Notes: generated by a model not told the origin, from the letters alone. A stretch of 64,000 bases of DNA from Rhodopirellula islandica (GCF_001027925.1 NZ_LECT01000017.1:62001-126000); one strand, 5' to 3'. Counted from the first letter of the stretch, positions 8,384-18,218 are shown. Translations and numbers: made by a program.

Positions 8384-9991
8384 ATGCAAATGCATTCAAA
8401 TCACAGGAGCGGGATGCAAAACGCAAAGAGTGCGATGTTGCTGGCCTGTTTGGGAATCGCGAGTGGTTGCCAAACCGTCAGCGAAATGACGCCCAGTCGC
8501 TCTTTCGCAGGGGCAAAACCTGTGTACCAAGAGTCCGTCGCCCCAGAGACGGCAGGGAAGGTCGAGCCGAAAGAACGCGTTCAGCAGGTCGGTTGGGACC
8601 AGCTCAATTTCGCGGGTGAAAGCACACCAGAACCGGTCGCCTTGCAAGCGCCACCAGAATTGAATCTGACCGGCGACGCAGGTTCCACGTTGGTCGTCGA
8701 ACCGCAAACGTTGCGTGATGCGATGGAACTGGATGCCTCCCTGCAAGAGGTCGAAGAAGGGCAGCCAATCTCGCCTGCGAGCATGCCGTCTCCAATCGTT
8801 GGTGGATCCCAGTTGGCGGGCACCAATCCACTCGGCCTGCTGACTCTTTCGTCCGTTGAATCGATGGCGCTGGGGGCGCACCCAGCAATTGCCGAAGCTC
8901 GAGCAAGGGTGGCGTTTTCGACTGGCCAAGCCATCCAGGCGGGCCTGCCATTCAACCCGGTTTTGCAATATCAATCCGATGAGATCGGCAACGAATCGTC
9001 ATCGGGATTGCACTCGGTGCAATTGTCCCAGCAGTTCGTGACCGCAAACAAACTTGAGATCGCTCAACAGGTTCAGGCTCACGAGGCTGAAAAGCGACGC
9101 TCGGAACTGCGAATGGCGGAGTTGCGAGTCCTCACCAACGTTCGCACCGCGTTTGCGAGTGCCCTGGTGGCTCAACGTCGCGCAGAAATCGCGTCCCAGA
9201 TCGTCGACCTGGCGGAGAAGTCGCTGGACAGCGTCAAAGATCTGCTGGACGCTCAAGAAGTTTCACGGGTCGCCTGGCTGCAGGCTCGCGTTGAGACGGA
9301 ACAAGCACGCATCACCGCTGAGAACGCTGCGACAGAGTTGCGAGCCAGCCGCAAAGCGTTGGCCGCTGCAACCGGTTTGTCGGCCTTGCCGGAGGGAGCG
9401 TTGGTTGGCGACATCGCCGAGGGACTCATCGAAACACCATGGGACTCGCTGCTGTCAGATATCAACGCGACCAGCCCCGAAATTTCGGCAGCTGGATCCG
9501 CGTTGGAACGAGCGCGATGGTCGCTGCGTCTGGCTTGCGCCCAAGTTACTCCCAACATCACCGGGCTCGTCGGGGTCGGGGTCGACGCCGTGTCGGATGA
9601 TACCTTCGCTCGGATCGGAGTCAGCGTTCCGTTGCCACTATGGAATCGCAATCAGGGCAACATCCGCAGTGCCCGGGCGAGCATTTCCGAAGCGTCTGCC
9701 GCGATCGAGAGGACTCAGTGGAGCCTGGAAGGCCGATTGGCCAACGCAGCTGGACGATACCAAGTGGCGCTCCAACGCTATCGCCGATTGAACGCGAACG
9801 TGTTGCCAATCTCCGAAGAAACCTACCAATTGTCGCAACGGGCATTTGAGGCCGGGGAAACCGACTACCTGCAGTTGTTGACCGTCCAGCGGACGTTGTT
9901 CAACACGCGTTTGAGCGTCTTGGAGGCGGCCGCCCAGGCACGCCAAGCGGCCGCGGAGATCGAAGGGTTGTTGGTGACCTTGGACCGTTGA
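8384..9991 (+). CDS. TolC/CusC-like outer-membrane efflux lipoprotein
   Basis: Outer-membrane channel of a tripartite heavy-metal efflux pump. The N-terminus has a lipoprotein signal (AKSAMLLACLGIASGC) with lipobox IASGC. Possible starts are ATG 8384, 8390 and 8414; 8414 has AGGAG four bases before it and 8384 has AAAGG seven bases before it, so the exact start is open. After a variable linker of about 130 residues come two OEP repeats rich in coiled-coil helices, including LTLSSVESMALGAHPAIAEA, the usual OEP opening, and a second-half motif VSVPLPLWNRNQGNI typical of CzcC-like members. First gene of the locus with the RND adaptor and pump downstream. Confidence 0.88.
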   Translation: MQMHSNHRSGMQNAKSAMLLACLGIASGCQTVSEMTPSRSFAGAKPVYQESVAPETAGKVEPKERVQQVGWDQLNFAGESTPEPVALQAPPELNLTGDAGSTLVVEPQTLRDAMELDASLQEVEEGQPISPASMPSPIVGGSQLAGTNPLGLLTLSSVESMALGAHPAIAEARARVAFSTGQAIQAGLPFNPVLQYQSDEIGNESSSGLHSVQLSQQFVTANKLEIAQQVQAHEAEKRRSELRMAELRVLTNVRTAFASALVAQRRAEIASQIVDLAEKSLDSVKDLLDAQEVSRVAWLQARVETEQARITAENAATELRASRKALAAATGLSALPEGALVGDIAEGLIETPWDSLLSDINATSPEISAAGSALERARWSLRLACAQVTPNITGLVGVGVDAVSDDTFARIGVSVPLPLWNRNQGNIRSARASISEASAAIERTQWSLEGRLANAAGRYQVALQRYRRLNANVLPISEETYQLSQRAFEAGETDYLQLLTVQRTLFNTRLSVLEAAAQARQAAAEIEGLLVTLDR

Positions 9992-9994
9992 AAA

Positions 9995-10025
9995 GGAATG
10001 CCTCCGCCCCGGAGTTTGGCATTCC
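9995..10025 (+). terminator. Stem-loop after the TolC-type gene
   Basis: GGAATGCC (9995-10002) and GGCATTCC (10018-10025) form a perfect 8-bp stem with an inner TCCG/CGGA pairing, 3 bp after the stop codon. There is no T-tract, so it may stabilise or attenuate the message rather than terminate it. Confidence 0.4.
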
Positions 10026-10207
10026 CGATTGATCTTGGTGTCCAACGGCCTTCAAGCGACGGCGGGCAACGTCGAAAGGCATCAGCGAGATTCCGTCCAA
10101 CGAACCTCGGAAAGACTGGTTGAATTTTCTTCCTGAGCTGTCTTCGATCTGGTCTTTGTGATCCGAACAACCGATAATAGCTGCATCCTTCCATCCACAG
10201 AGAAACC

Positions 10208-10714
10208 GTGTCCGCCTTTTGTCGTCTCATCACCGCCGTGGCATTGCTGCTGCACCTGTTTTTCGGGTGTGCGATGCATCACGTCGTTGCCTGTGGTGGC
10301 CACGATCACGAAGGTTGCTCACACGACCACTTGGAGGCTGACTCGCTAAGTGTCCACGCTGGACACGATCACGGGGAGGGGAACTCGCAGGATTGTTGCC
10401 AGCACCATCATGATGCAGGCCAGAAAACATCCGACGCGAGTGAAACAACTTGCATTGACGGATGCCTCTGCCAATCCGCCCCATGCGATCACGACCACCC
10501 AGGTTGTCACGGGGGCGTCGGTTGCAGCTTTGTGGGCTCGAACGATGTGCAATTCGTCGTCGAACTGCCTTGGGTTGCTTCTCTGGACACGCCAGCGGAG
10601 GATCCAAACCACCGTTCCTCGGCTGCTTGGAACCGTGTCACAGTCGTCGATGTCGGTTGGACAGCGATGGATTCCAGGTCTCACTGTGCTTGGTTGTGCA
10701 CCTGGGTGATTTGA
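10208..10714 (+). CDS. Secreted His/Cys-rich putative metal-binding protein
   Basis: 168 aa starting with GTG at 10208, chosen because it gives an uninterrupted signal peptide (SAFCRLITAVALLLHLFFG). The mature part is packed with His and Cys: CGGHDHEGCSHDH, HAGHDHGEG, DCCQHHHDAG, CLCQSAPCDHDHPGCHGG. No catalytic domain is visible. Its position between the outer-membrane channel and adaptor genes of a heavy-metal RND system suggests periplasmic or surface binding of a soft metal (Cu, Zn, Ag or Co); this is inference. It is 274 bp upstream of the adaptor gene. Confidence 0.72.
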   Translation: MSAFCRLITAVALLLHLFFGCAMHHVVACGGHDHEGCSHDHLEADSLSVHAGHDHGEGNSQDCCQHHHDAGQKTSDASETTCIDGCLCQSAPCDHDHPGCHGGVGCSFVGSNDVQFVVELPWVASLDTPAEDPNHRSSAAWNRVTVVDVGWTAMDSRSHCAWLCTWVI

Positions 10715-10988
10715 AGTTGGGAACTCGCGATTGGTGGTTTGTGAACTGGGATATCTCCCGTTTGCAATCAACCTTTTGCCTTCTTTTTATTCCCAATTTT
10801 CACTTTTGATCGGAACGAGTTCTCGTTTGCGACCGGTGGGTGTTGGCTCGATTTCCTCAGTCGCCCAGTGGCGAGGGAGGACAGAGACCGCAACTTCTCC
10901 ATTGCATTGAGACACTTGTCGCTTCGCCCAGCGTAAACCGCTGTCTGCGAGGACGATCCGGTCGTCCAACTTGCTCCCGTGCACTGTC

Positions 10989-12473
10989 ATGACCTCATCC
11001 ATTCCGTGGCTCGCGTCGCTGCGCACCTCCATTCTTTCATTGCTGGCCATCGCAATCGCAGTCGTGATCGGGTTGTATCTCCTCACCGATTTCGATGGTC
11101 CATCAACCGCCCAAACGCAATCGCCATCCAGTGTGGATGACGGGCACGATGACCATGCCGGTCACGACCATGTGGGCCACGATGCGGCAAACTCGCTGGA
11201 ACTGACATCGCAGGCTCGAGCCAACTTGCGGCTCCAAACAGAACCGGTCACCGTTGGCCCCTACACCAAGTACGCGGAAGTGCCTGGCATGGTGACACCG
11301 TGGCCCGGCAAAACCCACATTTCAATCACCTCGCCGTTAACGGGGGTCATCAACGCGATTCATGTGTCGCGAGGTGAGTTGATCGCAAGCGGCTCCCCGA
11401 TGTTTCGGCTGCGTTTGACGCACCAAGACTTGGTCGAGACCCAAGAGGACTTCTTGCTGCAGTTGGGACAACTGGATGTCGAGGATCGTGAAATCCAACG
11501 CCTGTCGGCGATCACCAGTTCAGGGGCCGTTTCAGGCAAGACGCGTTTGGCTCGCGAATACGAACGCGAGAAGTTGCTCGCGGGCCTCCGTGCGGCAAAG
11601 CAATCGATGCTGCTGCACGGATTGACGGAACAACAGATTGCCACGATCGAACGAGACCGCACCTTGATTCGCGAAGTCATTGTTCGGGCGCCATGGGTCG
11701 AGGAAGACAATTCGCTGCATCACGAGGCACTCAGCCAGGCGACCAATCGGATGGCGGGCAACCCCGAAGCCCGACTGGCGTCGATGCAACCACCGCCACT
11801 GGACGATCACGGGCACACGCACATTGATGCAGAATTTGTTGTTTCGGAACTGGACGTGCGCCGGGGTGAATCCGTCACCGCTGGCCAACAGATCTCCCAA
11901 ATTTCCGACTTCAGCCAACTGCTGATCGAAGGCCTGGCCTATCAACGTGATGCCCGACTGTTGCGACAAGCAGCGGACACACACGCTGAAGTCCAGGCCA
12001 CGATGAGCGGGCCGGACGGCGACGTGGAAATGATTGGTGGCCTGAATGTGATTTACATTGGGAACAAGATCGAGACGGAATCACGGTCCTTGGCGTTCTA
12101 TGTCGGTCTCGAAAACGAAATTGAACGTGACGAGGTCCGAAATCAGAAGCGCTATGTCAGTTGGCGATTCAAACCTGGGCAAAGACTGACGCTTCGCCTT
12201 CCTGTCTCGCGAATCGAAAACTCGATTGTGGTGCCCAAAGATGCGGTTGCGGAAGAAGGGTTGAACCGGTTTGTGTTCATCGAAAACGGCGATCACTTTG
12301 ATCGCGTCGCAGTGGAGATTGTGGCTCGCGACAGCGTCCACGTGGCGATCCGAAACGATGGGCAGATCTGGCCTGGGCAACAGATCGCGGTGCGTGGTGC
12401 TCACCAGTTGCAAATGGAAATGAAGAATCGTGGTGGTGGTGCAATTGACCCGCACGCCGGCCACAACCACTGA
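10989..12473 (+). CDS. CusB/CzcB-like RND periplasmic adaptor
   Basis: Membrane-fusion subunit linking the inner-membrane pump to the outer-membrane channel. ATG 10989 (MTSSIPWLASL) chosen; the TTG at 10971 would only add six residues. One N-terminal membrane anchor (about 12-34, ILSLLAIAIAVVIGLYLL), then a His-rich stretch (DDGHDDHAGHDHVGHD) before the barrel-sandwich hybrid. The lipoyl-like half reads SPLTGVINAIHVSRGELIASG, followed by an alpha hairpin and a beta-barrel. Two further His groups occur, DDHGHTHID in the middle and DPHAGHNH at the C-terminus. 494 aa. Followed 119 bp downstream by the pump gene. Confidence 0.92.
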   Translation: MTSSIPWLASLRTSILSLLAIAIAVVIGLYLLTDFDGPSTAQTQSPSSVDDGHDDHAGHDHVGHDAANSLELTSQARANLRLQTEPVTVGPYTKYAEVPGMVTPWPGKTHISITSPLTGVINAIHVSRGELIASGSPMFRLRLTHQDLVETQEDFLLQLGQLDVEDREIQRLSAITSSGAVSGKTRLAREYEREKLLAGLRAAKQSMLLHGLTEQQIATIERDRTLIREVIVRAPWVEEDNSLHHEALSQATNRMAGNPEARLASMQPPPLDDHGHTHIDAEFVVSELDVRRGESVTAGQQISQISDFSQLLIEGLAYQRDARLLRQAADTHAEVQATMSGPDGDVEMIGGLNVIYIGNKIETESRSLAFYVGLENEIERDEVRNQKRYVSWRFKPGQRLTLRLPVSRIENSIVVPKDAVAEEGLNRFVFIENGDHFDRVAVEIVARDSVHVAIRNDGQIWPGQQIAVRGAHQLQMEMKNRGGGAIDPHAGHNH

Positions 12474-12592
12474 TCTCGATCCGTCGACGATCGTTCTGAG
12501 ATTCTTTTGGGGGCCAGCCAAGAAAGAGTGCGAATGTCGCTCGCAGGTTGCTGCCCACCAAGCCACCCCATTCATTTCAACTTGTGACCACG

Positions 12593-15500
12593 ATGTTAGA
12601 CAAGATCATTCAATTCTCGTTGCGGAACCGCCTGCTGATCCTGGTGGTCGCGGCGATCATGCTGGGCGTTGGGACTTGGCAAGCCACCCAACTTCCAATC
12701 GATGTCTTTCCCAATTTGAATCGCCCTCGCGTGGTGGTGATCACCGAGGCCCATGGGATGGCACCCGAGGAAGTGGAAACCTTGATCACCTTTCCATTGG
12801 AGACCGCCTTCAATGGAGCCAGTGGGGTGGAAGCGGTCCGCAGCAGCAGTGGCATTGGATTGTCGGTGATCTATGTGGAGTTCGACTGGAACACCGACAT
12901 TTACAATGACCGGCAAATCGTCAACGAACGTTTGCAACTGGCGTCCGAACAATTGCCTGATGGCGTGAAGCCAACCCTGGCCCCCATTTCATCGATCATG
13001 GGCCAAATCCTGATGTACGGGATGTGGAGCGAAGGTGGCGAAACCGAACCGATGGAAGTGCGGACTTTGGCCGATTGGGTTGTCCGCCAGCGGTTATTGA
13101 CGGTGCCGGGTGTGTCGCAGGTGTTCACCATGGGCGGCGGTCGAATGCAGTATCAAGTGCTGATCGACCCCGACAAGTTGATTCAGTTTGGCCTGACGAT
13201 TGAAGAAGTTCACACAGCGGTCAAAGAGTCCAACTTGAACGCGACGGGAGGTTACTTGGATGACCAAGGAGCCAACGAGTTGCTGGTTCGAGGGCTGGGA
13301 CGCATCACCAGCTTGGAGGAACTGAAACAGATCGCGATCACAATGCGTTCGGGACGGCCGGTGACCTTGGCAGATGTCGCTCGTGTGGTCGAGGGAACTC
13401 AAGTCAAGCGAGGTGATTCGTCCGCCTTTGTGCGTGATGAAAACGGCAACGTCGAAGGTGGTCCCGCCGTCGTGCTGACCATCAACAAGCAACCCGGCAG
13501 TGACACTCGCAAGGTGGATCAAGCGATCGTGGAAGCACTGGAGGAACTCCGGGGATCGCTTCCGGATGACATCCGAATCGCCAACGTCTATTCCCAACGC
13601 TCGTTCATCGATCGAGCCATCGACAATGTGGTCGAGGCCTTGGCAGATGGTGGCGTGTTGGTGCTGGTGATTTTGTTTCTGTTCCTGTTGAACTTTCGCA
13701 CCACATTCATCACGCTCACCGCAATCCCTTTGTCCATCATTTCCACCGCCTGCGTGTTCGCAGCGTTTGGATTGTCGATCAACACAATGACGTTGGGTGG
13801 ATTGGCAGTCGCGATCGGCGAGTTGGTCGACGACGCGATCGTGGATGTCGAAAACATCTTTCGGCGGCTGAAAGAGAACCGTCATTCCGATACCCCTCGA
13901 CCTAATCTGCGAGTCGTCTACGACGCGAGTGTCGAGGTGCGAAGCAGTGTTGTTTACGGCACTGCGATTGTGGTGCTCGTCTTCATCCCCTTGTTCGCCC
14001 TTGAAGGAATGGAAGGCAAACTGTTTGTGCCGCTCGCGATGGGGTATGTGGTCTCTCTGATTGCTTCGCTCGGCGTTTCGCTGACCGTGACTCCTGTGTT
14101 GGCGTCGTTGCTGATGGTGGGAAAACGGAACTGGCAATTGGTGGTTCCCTTGTTGGCATTCGGAATCGCTGGGCTGACCGTCACCTGGATCTTGCCGCGA
14201 TTCTCACATTGGTTCGTCGAAGATTGGCGACTTCCTGGAAACCAACTTGCTTGGACGCTTCTGTTGACGCCCGTGTTTTGGATCTTGATCCAGGTCTCTG
14301 AATGGATGCTTGGTGGCGAGGACGCGGAAGAGGGACGGTTGTTGGAAGGACTGAAAGGAATCGCGGGATTGGCAATTCGTTTCAGCACGCAATTCGCAGT
14401 CCCCGTGTTGGCCGCGACCGCGGTGCTGGTCGTCTTCGCCGGCATCGCCTTGTCGCGACTGGAGCGTGATTTCCTGCCGCCTTTCAACGAAGGTGCGGTG
14501 CAGGTCAACGCTCTGTTGGCACCAGGGACGTCGTTGGCGACCAGCAACCAGATCGGTGAAACGATTCAAGAGCAATTGATGAAGCTCGACTCCGTGAAGT
14601 CAGTGGCTCGCCGCACTGGACGTGCCGAACTGGACGAACACGCGGAAGGAGTCAACGTCACGGAAATGTTCTTGGAGATCGCCGACGGAGCGGATCGGGA
14701 ACAAACCATCGAAACCATTCGCGAAACCATGGAAGAATTTCCTGGAGTCGTTTCGAGCACCGAACAGCCACTCGCTCACCTGATCAGTCACATGATCTCT
14801 GGGGTGAAGGCGCAGATTGGCATCAAACTGTACGGCGATGACTTGGATGTGTTGCGAAACAAGGCGGAAGAAATGAAGCAACGCATCGCAGGTGTGCCGG
14901 GTTTGGCGGACGTGATGATCGAGCAACAGACGAACATTCCCCAACTGCGGATCGACGTGAATCAACCCGCTCTGACGCAGAATGGGCTGCGCCCTGCCAA
15001 TGTGATGGAACTGGTTGAAACGGCGATGAATGGGCAAGTTGTTAGCCAAGTCGTGCTCGGTCAACGGACGTTTGACTTGATGCTTCGCATGGACGAACCC
15101 TACCGAGAGAACATCGAGAAACTGAAGCGACTGCCAGTTCCCTTGCCCAACGGCGGCACACTTCCACTGGATGAGTTGGCAGACATCTATCGCAGCGATG
15201 GTCCCAACATGATCAAGCGAGAAAAGGTTCGACGCCGAATTGTGTTGCAAGCCAACGTGTCCGACCGAGGCGTGGTGGACGTGGTCAACGACATCCAATC
15301 CCGTCTGGAAGACCTGGAACTCGAACCGGGGTACTACTTGGAATACGGCGGCCAATTCGAGAGCCAACAATCGGCAACGCGTCGATTGATGTTCCTGTCC
15401 GGTGTGGCGTTGTTGGGAATGTTCCTGGTTCTCTACACGTTGTTTGGAAACATCAATTTCGCCATGCAAGTCCTGGTCGCACTTCCGACCGCGTTTGTCG

Positions 15501-15940
15501 GTGCCGTGGCGGCACTCGTGCTGACCGACCAAAATCTGACGGTTGCCGCGATGGTGGGCTTCATATCACTGTGCGGTATCGCCAGTCGAAATGGCATCCT
15601 GTTGCTCAACCACTACTTGCACTTGGTTCGTCACGAAGGTGAATCATGGACTCATCAGATGGTGGTCCGTGCAGGACAAGAACGCATGGCACCGGTGTTG
15701 ATGACGGCCCTGACATCAGGCATTGGGTTGCTGCCGTTGGCACTTGCCGCAGGAGAACCGGGAAAAGAAATCCTGTACCCCATCGCGACGGTGATCGTCG
15801 GTGGATTGCTCAGCAGCACCCTGGCCGAGTTTTTCGTGCGGCCGGCATTGTTCTGGGCCATTGGACGTGGCGCTGGGAAGCAAATGGTGGACGCCTCGAG
15901 CGCCGAAACCAGCGACCCTTTCTTGAACGAAACCCATTGA
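12593..15940 (+). CDS. CusA/CzcA-like heavy-metal RND efflux pump
   Basis: Proton-driven inner-membrane pump of the HME-RND family, 1115 aa. ATG 12593 (MLDKIIQFSLRNRLLILVV) is the canonical RND start. Features: periplasmic loop GVEAVRSSSGIGLSVIYVEF, TM4 with the acidic proton-relay motif GELVDDAIVDVENIFRRL, and a second half ending near LSSTLAEFFVRPALFW. Between TM6 (near residue 508) and TM7 (near 594) an insert of about 80 residues contains two extra hydrophobic segments (WQLVVPLLAFGIAGLTVTWI and AWTLLLTPVFWILIQVSEWM), giving about 14 instead of 12 membrane spans. Substrate metal cannot be read from sequence; the His-rich partners favour a soft divalent or monovalent metal. Confidence 0.94.
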   Translation: MLDKIIQFSLRNRLLILVVAAIMLGVGTWQATQLPIDVFPNLNRPRVVVITEAHGMAPEEVETLITFPLETAFNGASGVEAVRSSSGIGLSVIYVEFDWNTDIYNDRQIVNERLQLASEQLPDGVKPTLAPISSIMGQILMYGMWSEGGETEPMEVRTLADWVVRQRLLTVPGVSQVFTMGGGRMQYQVLIDPDKLIQFGLTIEEVHTAVKESNLNATGGYLDDQGANELLVRGLGRITSLEELKQIAITMRSGRPVTLADVARVVEGTQVKRGDSSAFVRDENGNVEGGPAVVLTINKQPGSDTRKVDQAIVEALEELRGSLPDDIRIANVYSQRSFIDRAIDNVVEALADGGVLVLVILFLFLLNFRTTFITLTAIPLSIISTACVFAAFGLSINTMTLGGLAVAIGELVDDAIVDVENIFRRLKENRHSDTPRPNLRVVYDASVEVRSSVVYGTAIVVLVFIPLFALEGMEGKLFVPLAMGYVVSLIASLGVSLTVTPVLASLLMVGKRNWQLVVPLLAFGIAGLTVTWILPRFSHWFVEDWRLPGNQLAWTLLLTPVFWILIQVSEWMLGGEDAEEGRLLEGLKGIAGLAIRFSTQFAVPVLAATAVLVVFAGIALSRLERDFLPPFNEGAVQVNALLAPGTSLATSNQIGETIQEQLMKLDSVKSVARRTGRAELDEHAEGVNVTEMFLEIADGADREQTIETIRETMEEFPGVVSSTEQPLAHLISHMISGVKAQIGIKLYGDDLDVLRNKAEEMKQRIAGVPGLADVMIEQQTNIPQLRIDVNQPALTQNGLRPANVMELVETAMNGQVVSQVVLGQRTFDLMLRMDEPYRENIEKLKRLPVPLPNGGTLPLDELADIYRSDGPNMIKREKVRRRIVLQANVSDRGVVDVVNDIQSRLEDLELEPGYYLEYGGQFESQQSATRRLMFLSGVALLGMFLVLYTLFGNINFAMQVLVALPTAFVGAVAALVLTDQNLTVAAMVGFISLCGIASRNGILLLNHYLHLVRHEGESWTHQMVVRAGQERMAPVLMTALTSGIGLLPLALAAGEPGKEILYPIATVIVGGLLSSTLAEFFVRPALFWAIGRGAGKQMVDASSAETSDPFLNETH

Positions 15941-16033
15941 ATTGAAAGAACCCTTCGATCGATCAACGACGTCCTGAATCGATGGAAAAGAATCCTCGAA
16001 GTGATTGTTATCCCCTCAAATCTCGGAGTTGAA

Positions 16034-16561
16034 ATGAAGTTTGCATGGAATTTGGTGGCAGTGGCGTGTGTTTTCCTGGTTGGCTGTGGCCCCAAGTCGC
16101 CCTCAGGTGCGGCGACAAACTCCAGCACCGACACGGTGGTGATGGAGGGAATGCCGCCTGAAGCACATGGTCACCCCGAACATGGCCCTCACGGTGGAGA
16201 ACTGATTGAACTCGGCAAGGAAGCGTTCCATTTGGAGATGCTTCACGACGACCAAACTGTCACGCTGAACGTGCTCAACGGTGCTGCGACCGAAACGGTT
16301 GCCATCGAAGCGGCCGAACTGACCGTCAGCTTGAAGCACGATGACATCGTGAAAACGTTCTCGCTGCCGGCCGCACAAACCACTGAGGGCAAGTCGTCCT
16401 CGTTCAGCGTCGCCAACCCTGAGATGGCAGCGTGGATGGAACAGGGTGCCGAAGGTGCGGTGACGTTGGAGATCAGCGGCAAGTCTTACACCGGAAAGAT
16501 CTCGCACGATCATGATCACGAGGGACACGACCACGACGCAGAGGGTCACGACCACGACTGA
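16034..16561 (+). CDS. His-rich lipoprotein of the metal-efflux locus
   Basis: 175 aa. ATG 16034 follows GGAG by five bases and starts a lipoprotein signal (MKFAWNLVAVACVFLVGCG, lipobox LVGC). A His-rich patch after the signal (EAHGHPEHGPHGGEL), a beta-rich middle domain (HLEMLHDDQTVTLNVL...) and a C-terminal His/Asp tail (SHDHDHEGHDHDAEGHDHD) suggest metal binding at the envelope. Last gene of the locus, 93 bp after the pump. Probably a metal chaperone or buffer for the pump (inference). Confidence 0.8.
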   Translation: MKFAWNLVAVACVFLVGCGPKSPSGAATNSSTDTVVMEGMPPEAHGHPEHGPHGGELIELGKEAFHLEMLHDDQTVTLNVLNGAATETVAIEAAELTVSLKHDDIVKTFSLPAAQTTEGKSSSFSVANPEMAAWMEQGAEGAVTLEISGKSYTGKISHDHDHEGHDHDAEGHDHD

Positions 16562-16564
16562 ATC

Positions 16565-16613
16565 AAAAAAAACGCTGAGCCACCGGGGTGATTGCATTCA
16601 CCATGGTGGTCTC
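16565..16613 (-). terminator. Rho-independent terminator of the sigma/FecR/sulfatase operon
   Basis: Read on the minus strand: GAGACCACC, an inner GGTGA/TCACC pairing, then GGTGGCTC, followed by AGCG and T8 (complement of A8 at 16565-16572). It lies 112 bp beyond the sulfatase stop codon and also separates the converging metal locus. Confidence 0.7.
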
Positions 16614-16724
16614 ATCGCAACAGTCGGTGGAGGACGTTCCAATGCCGGCAAGGTTCCTGGTCCGCGATTCGACTAGCCCTCGAAGGACCGGGAGCCGCTT
16701 TTTCGACATCGGACGCGTTCAGAT

Positions 16725-18218
16725 TCAACGCACAAAGTTCGTGTGAGATTGCAAAGAAGACGACTCGGCTTTCGAAAGTGAACGCCATCGTTCCACCGGT
16801 TTGGTGTGATCACCGTCATAGTCCTCGCCCGCATGGCTGGATTTCGCAGACTCCAAGAACTCAAGCAGCTCCTTCCGCATCGATCCGACCAGACCTGGAT
16901 GCTGGTCGGCGAGGTTGTTTGATTCGGTGACATCGTTGCTGAGATCAAACAATCGGTCGTGTGAAGTGTCGCTGGCTGACTCGATGATCAGCTTGTGTGT
17001 TCCTCGGACCAAGCATGCGAATTCCCCGTAGCGAAACGGGATGGCCTTTTGACGCTTCGATTGTTCGCCTTTCCAAATGGGAAGGACGTTTTCACCATCG
17101 AGCCAACGATTTGGGAGCGGCTCGGTCCCCGTGATTGCTGCCACGGTGGGAAGCAAATCCATGACCGACAGCGGGACATCGAGTCGGACGCCAGCAGGGA
17201 CTTTGCCAGCCCAATGGACCAACGCGGGAACTCGAACGCCACCATCGAGCACGCTTCGTTTGCGTCCCGAGAAATCGCCTGCACTGCCCGCACGTCGCGT
17301 TTTGGATCGATCTTTGGGCGTCTGACCTTCCGGTCCGTTGTCACTGCAAAAGAAGAGCAGCGTGTTGTCGGCGACACCAAGCTGATCGAGTTTCCGTCGT
17401 AGTCGCCCAATTTGGTCGTCCACGGCGGTGATGCATCCATAGTAGTGGGCCGCCTCGCCGTGCCCTTCGTAGCGGGCCAAGTACTCCGGTCCAGCTTGGA
17501 TGTCTTCGTGCGGGGCGTGGAACCAAATCACACTGAGAAACGGTTGTTCGCGGGCCACCGCCTGTTCGATGAACGGCACCGCTCGATCCATCAGCACCCG
17601 GGAATCGCACCCCAAAACGTTCTCGTCCGTTGGAACACCGTTTTCGTAGTAGGGGTTGTTGCGTGCACGTCTGCCGATGCCGGGATCCCAGGTGCACACC
17701 GCCGACTCCGTCACAAAAGAAGCGTCGTAATCGCGTTCCCAAGGCGGTGCGTAATGAAGATCCGGACGCCGCCGCTTCCCTTTCGCAGAGATTGTTCGAC
17801 TGAGTGTCCCCAGGTGCCATTTGCCAAAGTGCCCGGTCATGTAACCGTTTGACTTCAACATTCTTGCCAAGGTGAATTCTTGCTCGGGGAGGTGACCTTG
17901 ATTGGCCGACCAAACGCCCATTCGAAAGTAGTGCCGTCCCGTCAAGAACGCGGCCCTGGTTGGCGAGCAAACGGGACCGACGGAGTAGAAGTGATCGAGC
18001 ACCGTCCCCTCTCTGGCCAAAGCATCCAGTTCGGGAGTTTGAATGATCGCATTCCCGTTGAACCCCGTGTCGCCCCAACCCATGTCGTCACACATCATCA
18101 AGACAATGTTGGGACGCTCCGCCGCTTCCCCGCGGGTCACCCCCGGCATCAGCGCCAGCGTCATGACAGCCGACAAGCGAATAACAATCGGCAAGGAGAA
18201 CAGGGTAGGACATGTCAT
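16725..18218 (-). CDS. Sulfatase (arylsulfatase A type), secreted
   Basis: Hydrolyses sulfate esters, in this lineage usually of sulfated marine polysaccharides. 497 aa with N-terminal signal (about 1-33), metal-binding NIVLMMCDDMGWGDTG (D44, D45) and the formylglycine motif CSPTR with the modified Cys at 84 (VCSPTRAAFLTGRH), followed by GHFGKWHLG. The Cys form needs an FGE-type or anSME maturase, not present in the window. It is the last gene of a five-gene run with sigma factor, FecR, DUF1592 cytochrome and DUF1552 genes; the gap to DUF1552 is 84 bp. Confidence 0.93.
   Translation of the reverse strand: MTCPTLFSLPIVIRLSAVMTLALMPGVTRGEAAERPNIVLMMCDDMGWGDTGFNGNAIIQTPELDALAREGTVLDHFYSVGPVCSPTRAAFLTGRHYFRMGVWSANQGHLPEQEFTLARMLKSNGYMTGHFGKWHLGTLSRTISAKGKRRRPDLHYAPPWERDYDASFVTESAVCTWDPGIGRRARNNPYYENGVPTDENVLGCDSRVLMDRAVPFIEQAVAREQPFLSVIWFHAPHEDIQAGPEYLARYEGHGEAAHYYGCITAVDDQIGRLRRKLDQLGVADNTLLFFCSDNGPEGQTPKDRSKTRRAGSAGDFSGRKRSVLDGGVRVPALVHWAGKVPAGVRLDVPLSVMDLLPTVAAITGTEPLPNRWLDGENVLPIWKGEQSKRQKAIPFRYGEFACLVRGTHKLIIESASDTSHDRLFDLSNDVTESNNLADQHPGLVGSMRKELLEFLESAKSSHAGEDYDGDHTKPVERWRSLSKAESSSLQSHTNFVR

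Noticed and set aside
13094-14137. 347-residue minus-strand ORF opposite the CusA-like gene
   Set aside because: Antisense shadow rich in His, Gln and Arg, as expected from the opposite strand of a high-GC membrane protein gene.
14600-15532. 310-residue minus-strand ORF opposite the CusA-like gene
   Set aside because: Same reason: antisense to strongly conserved RND sequence.
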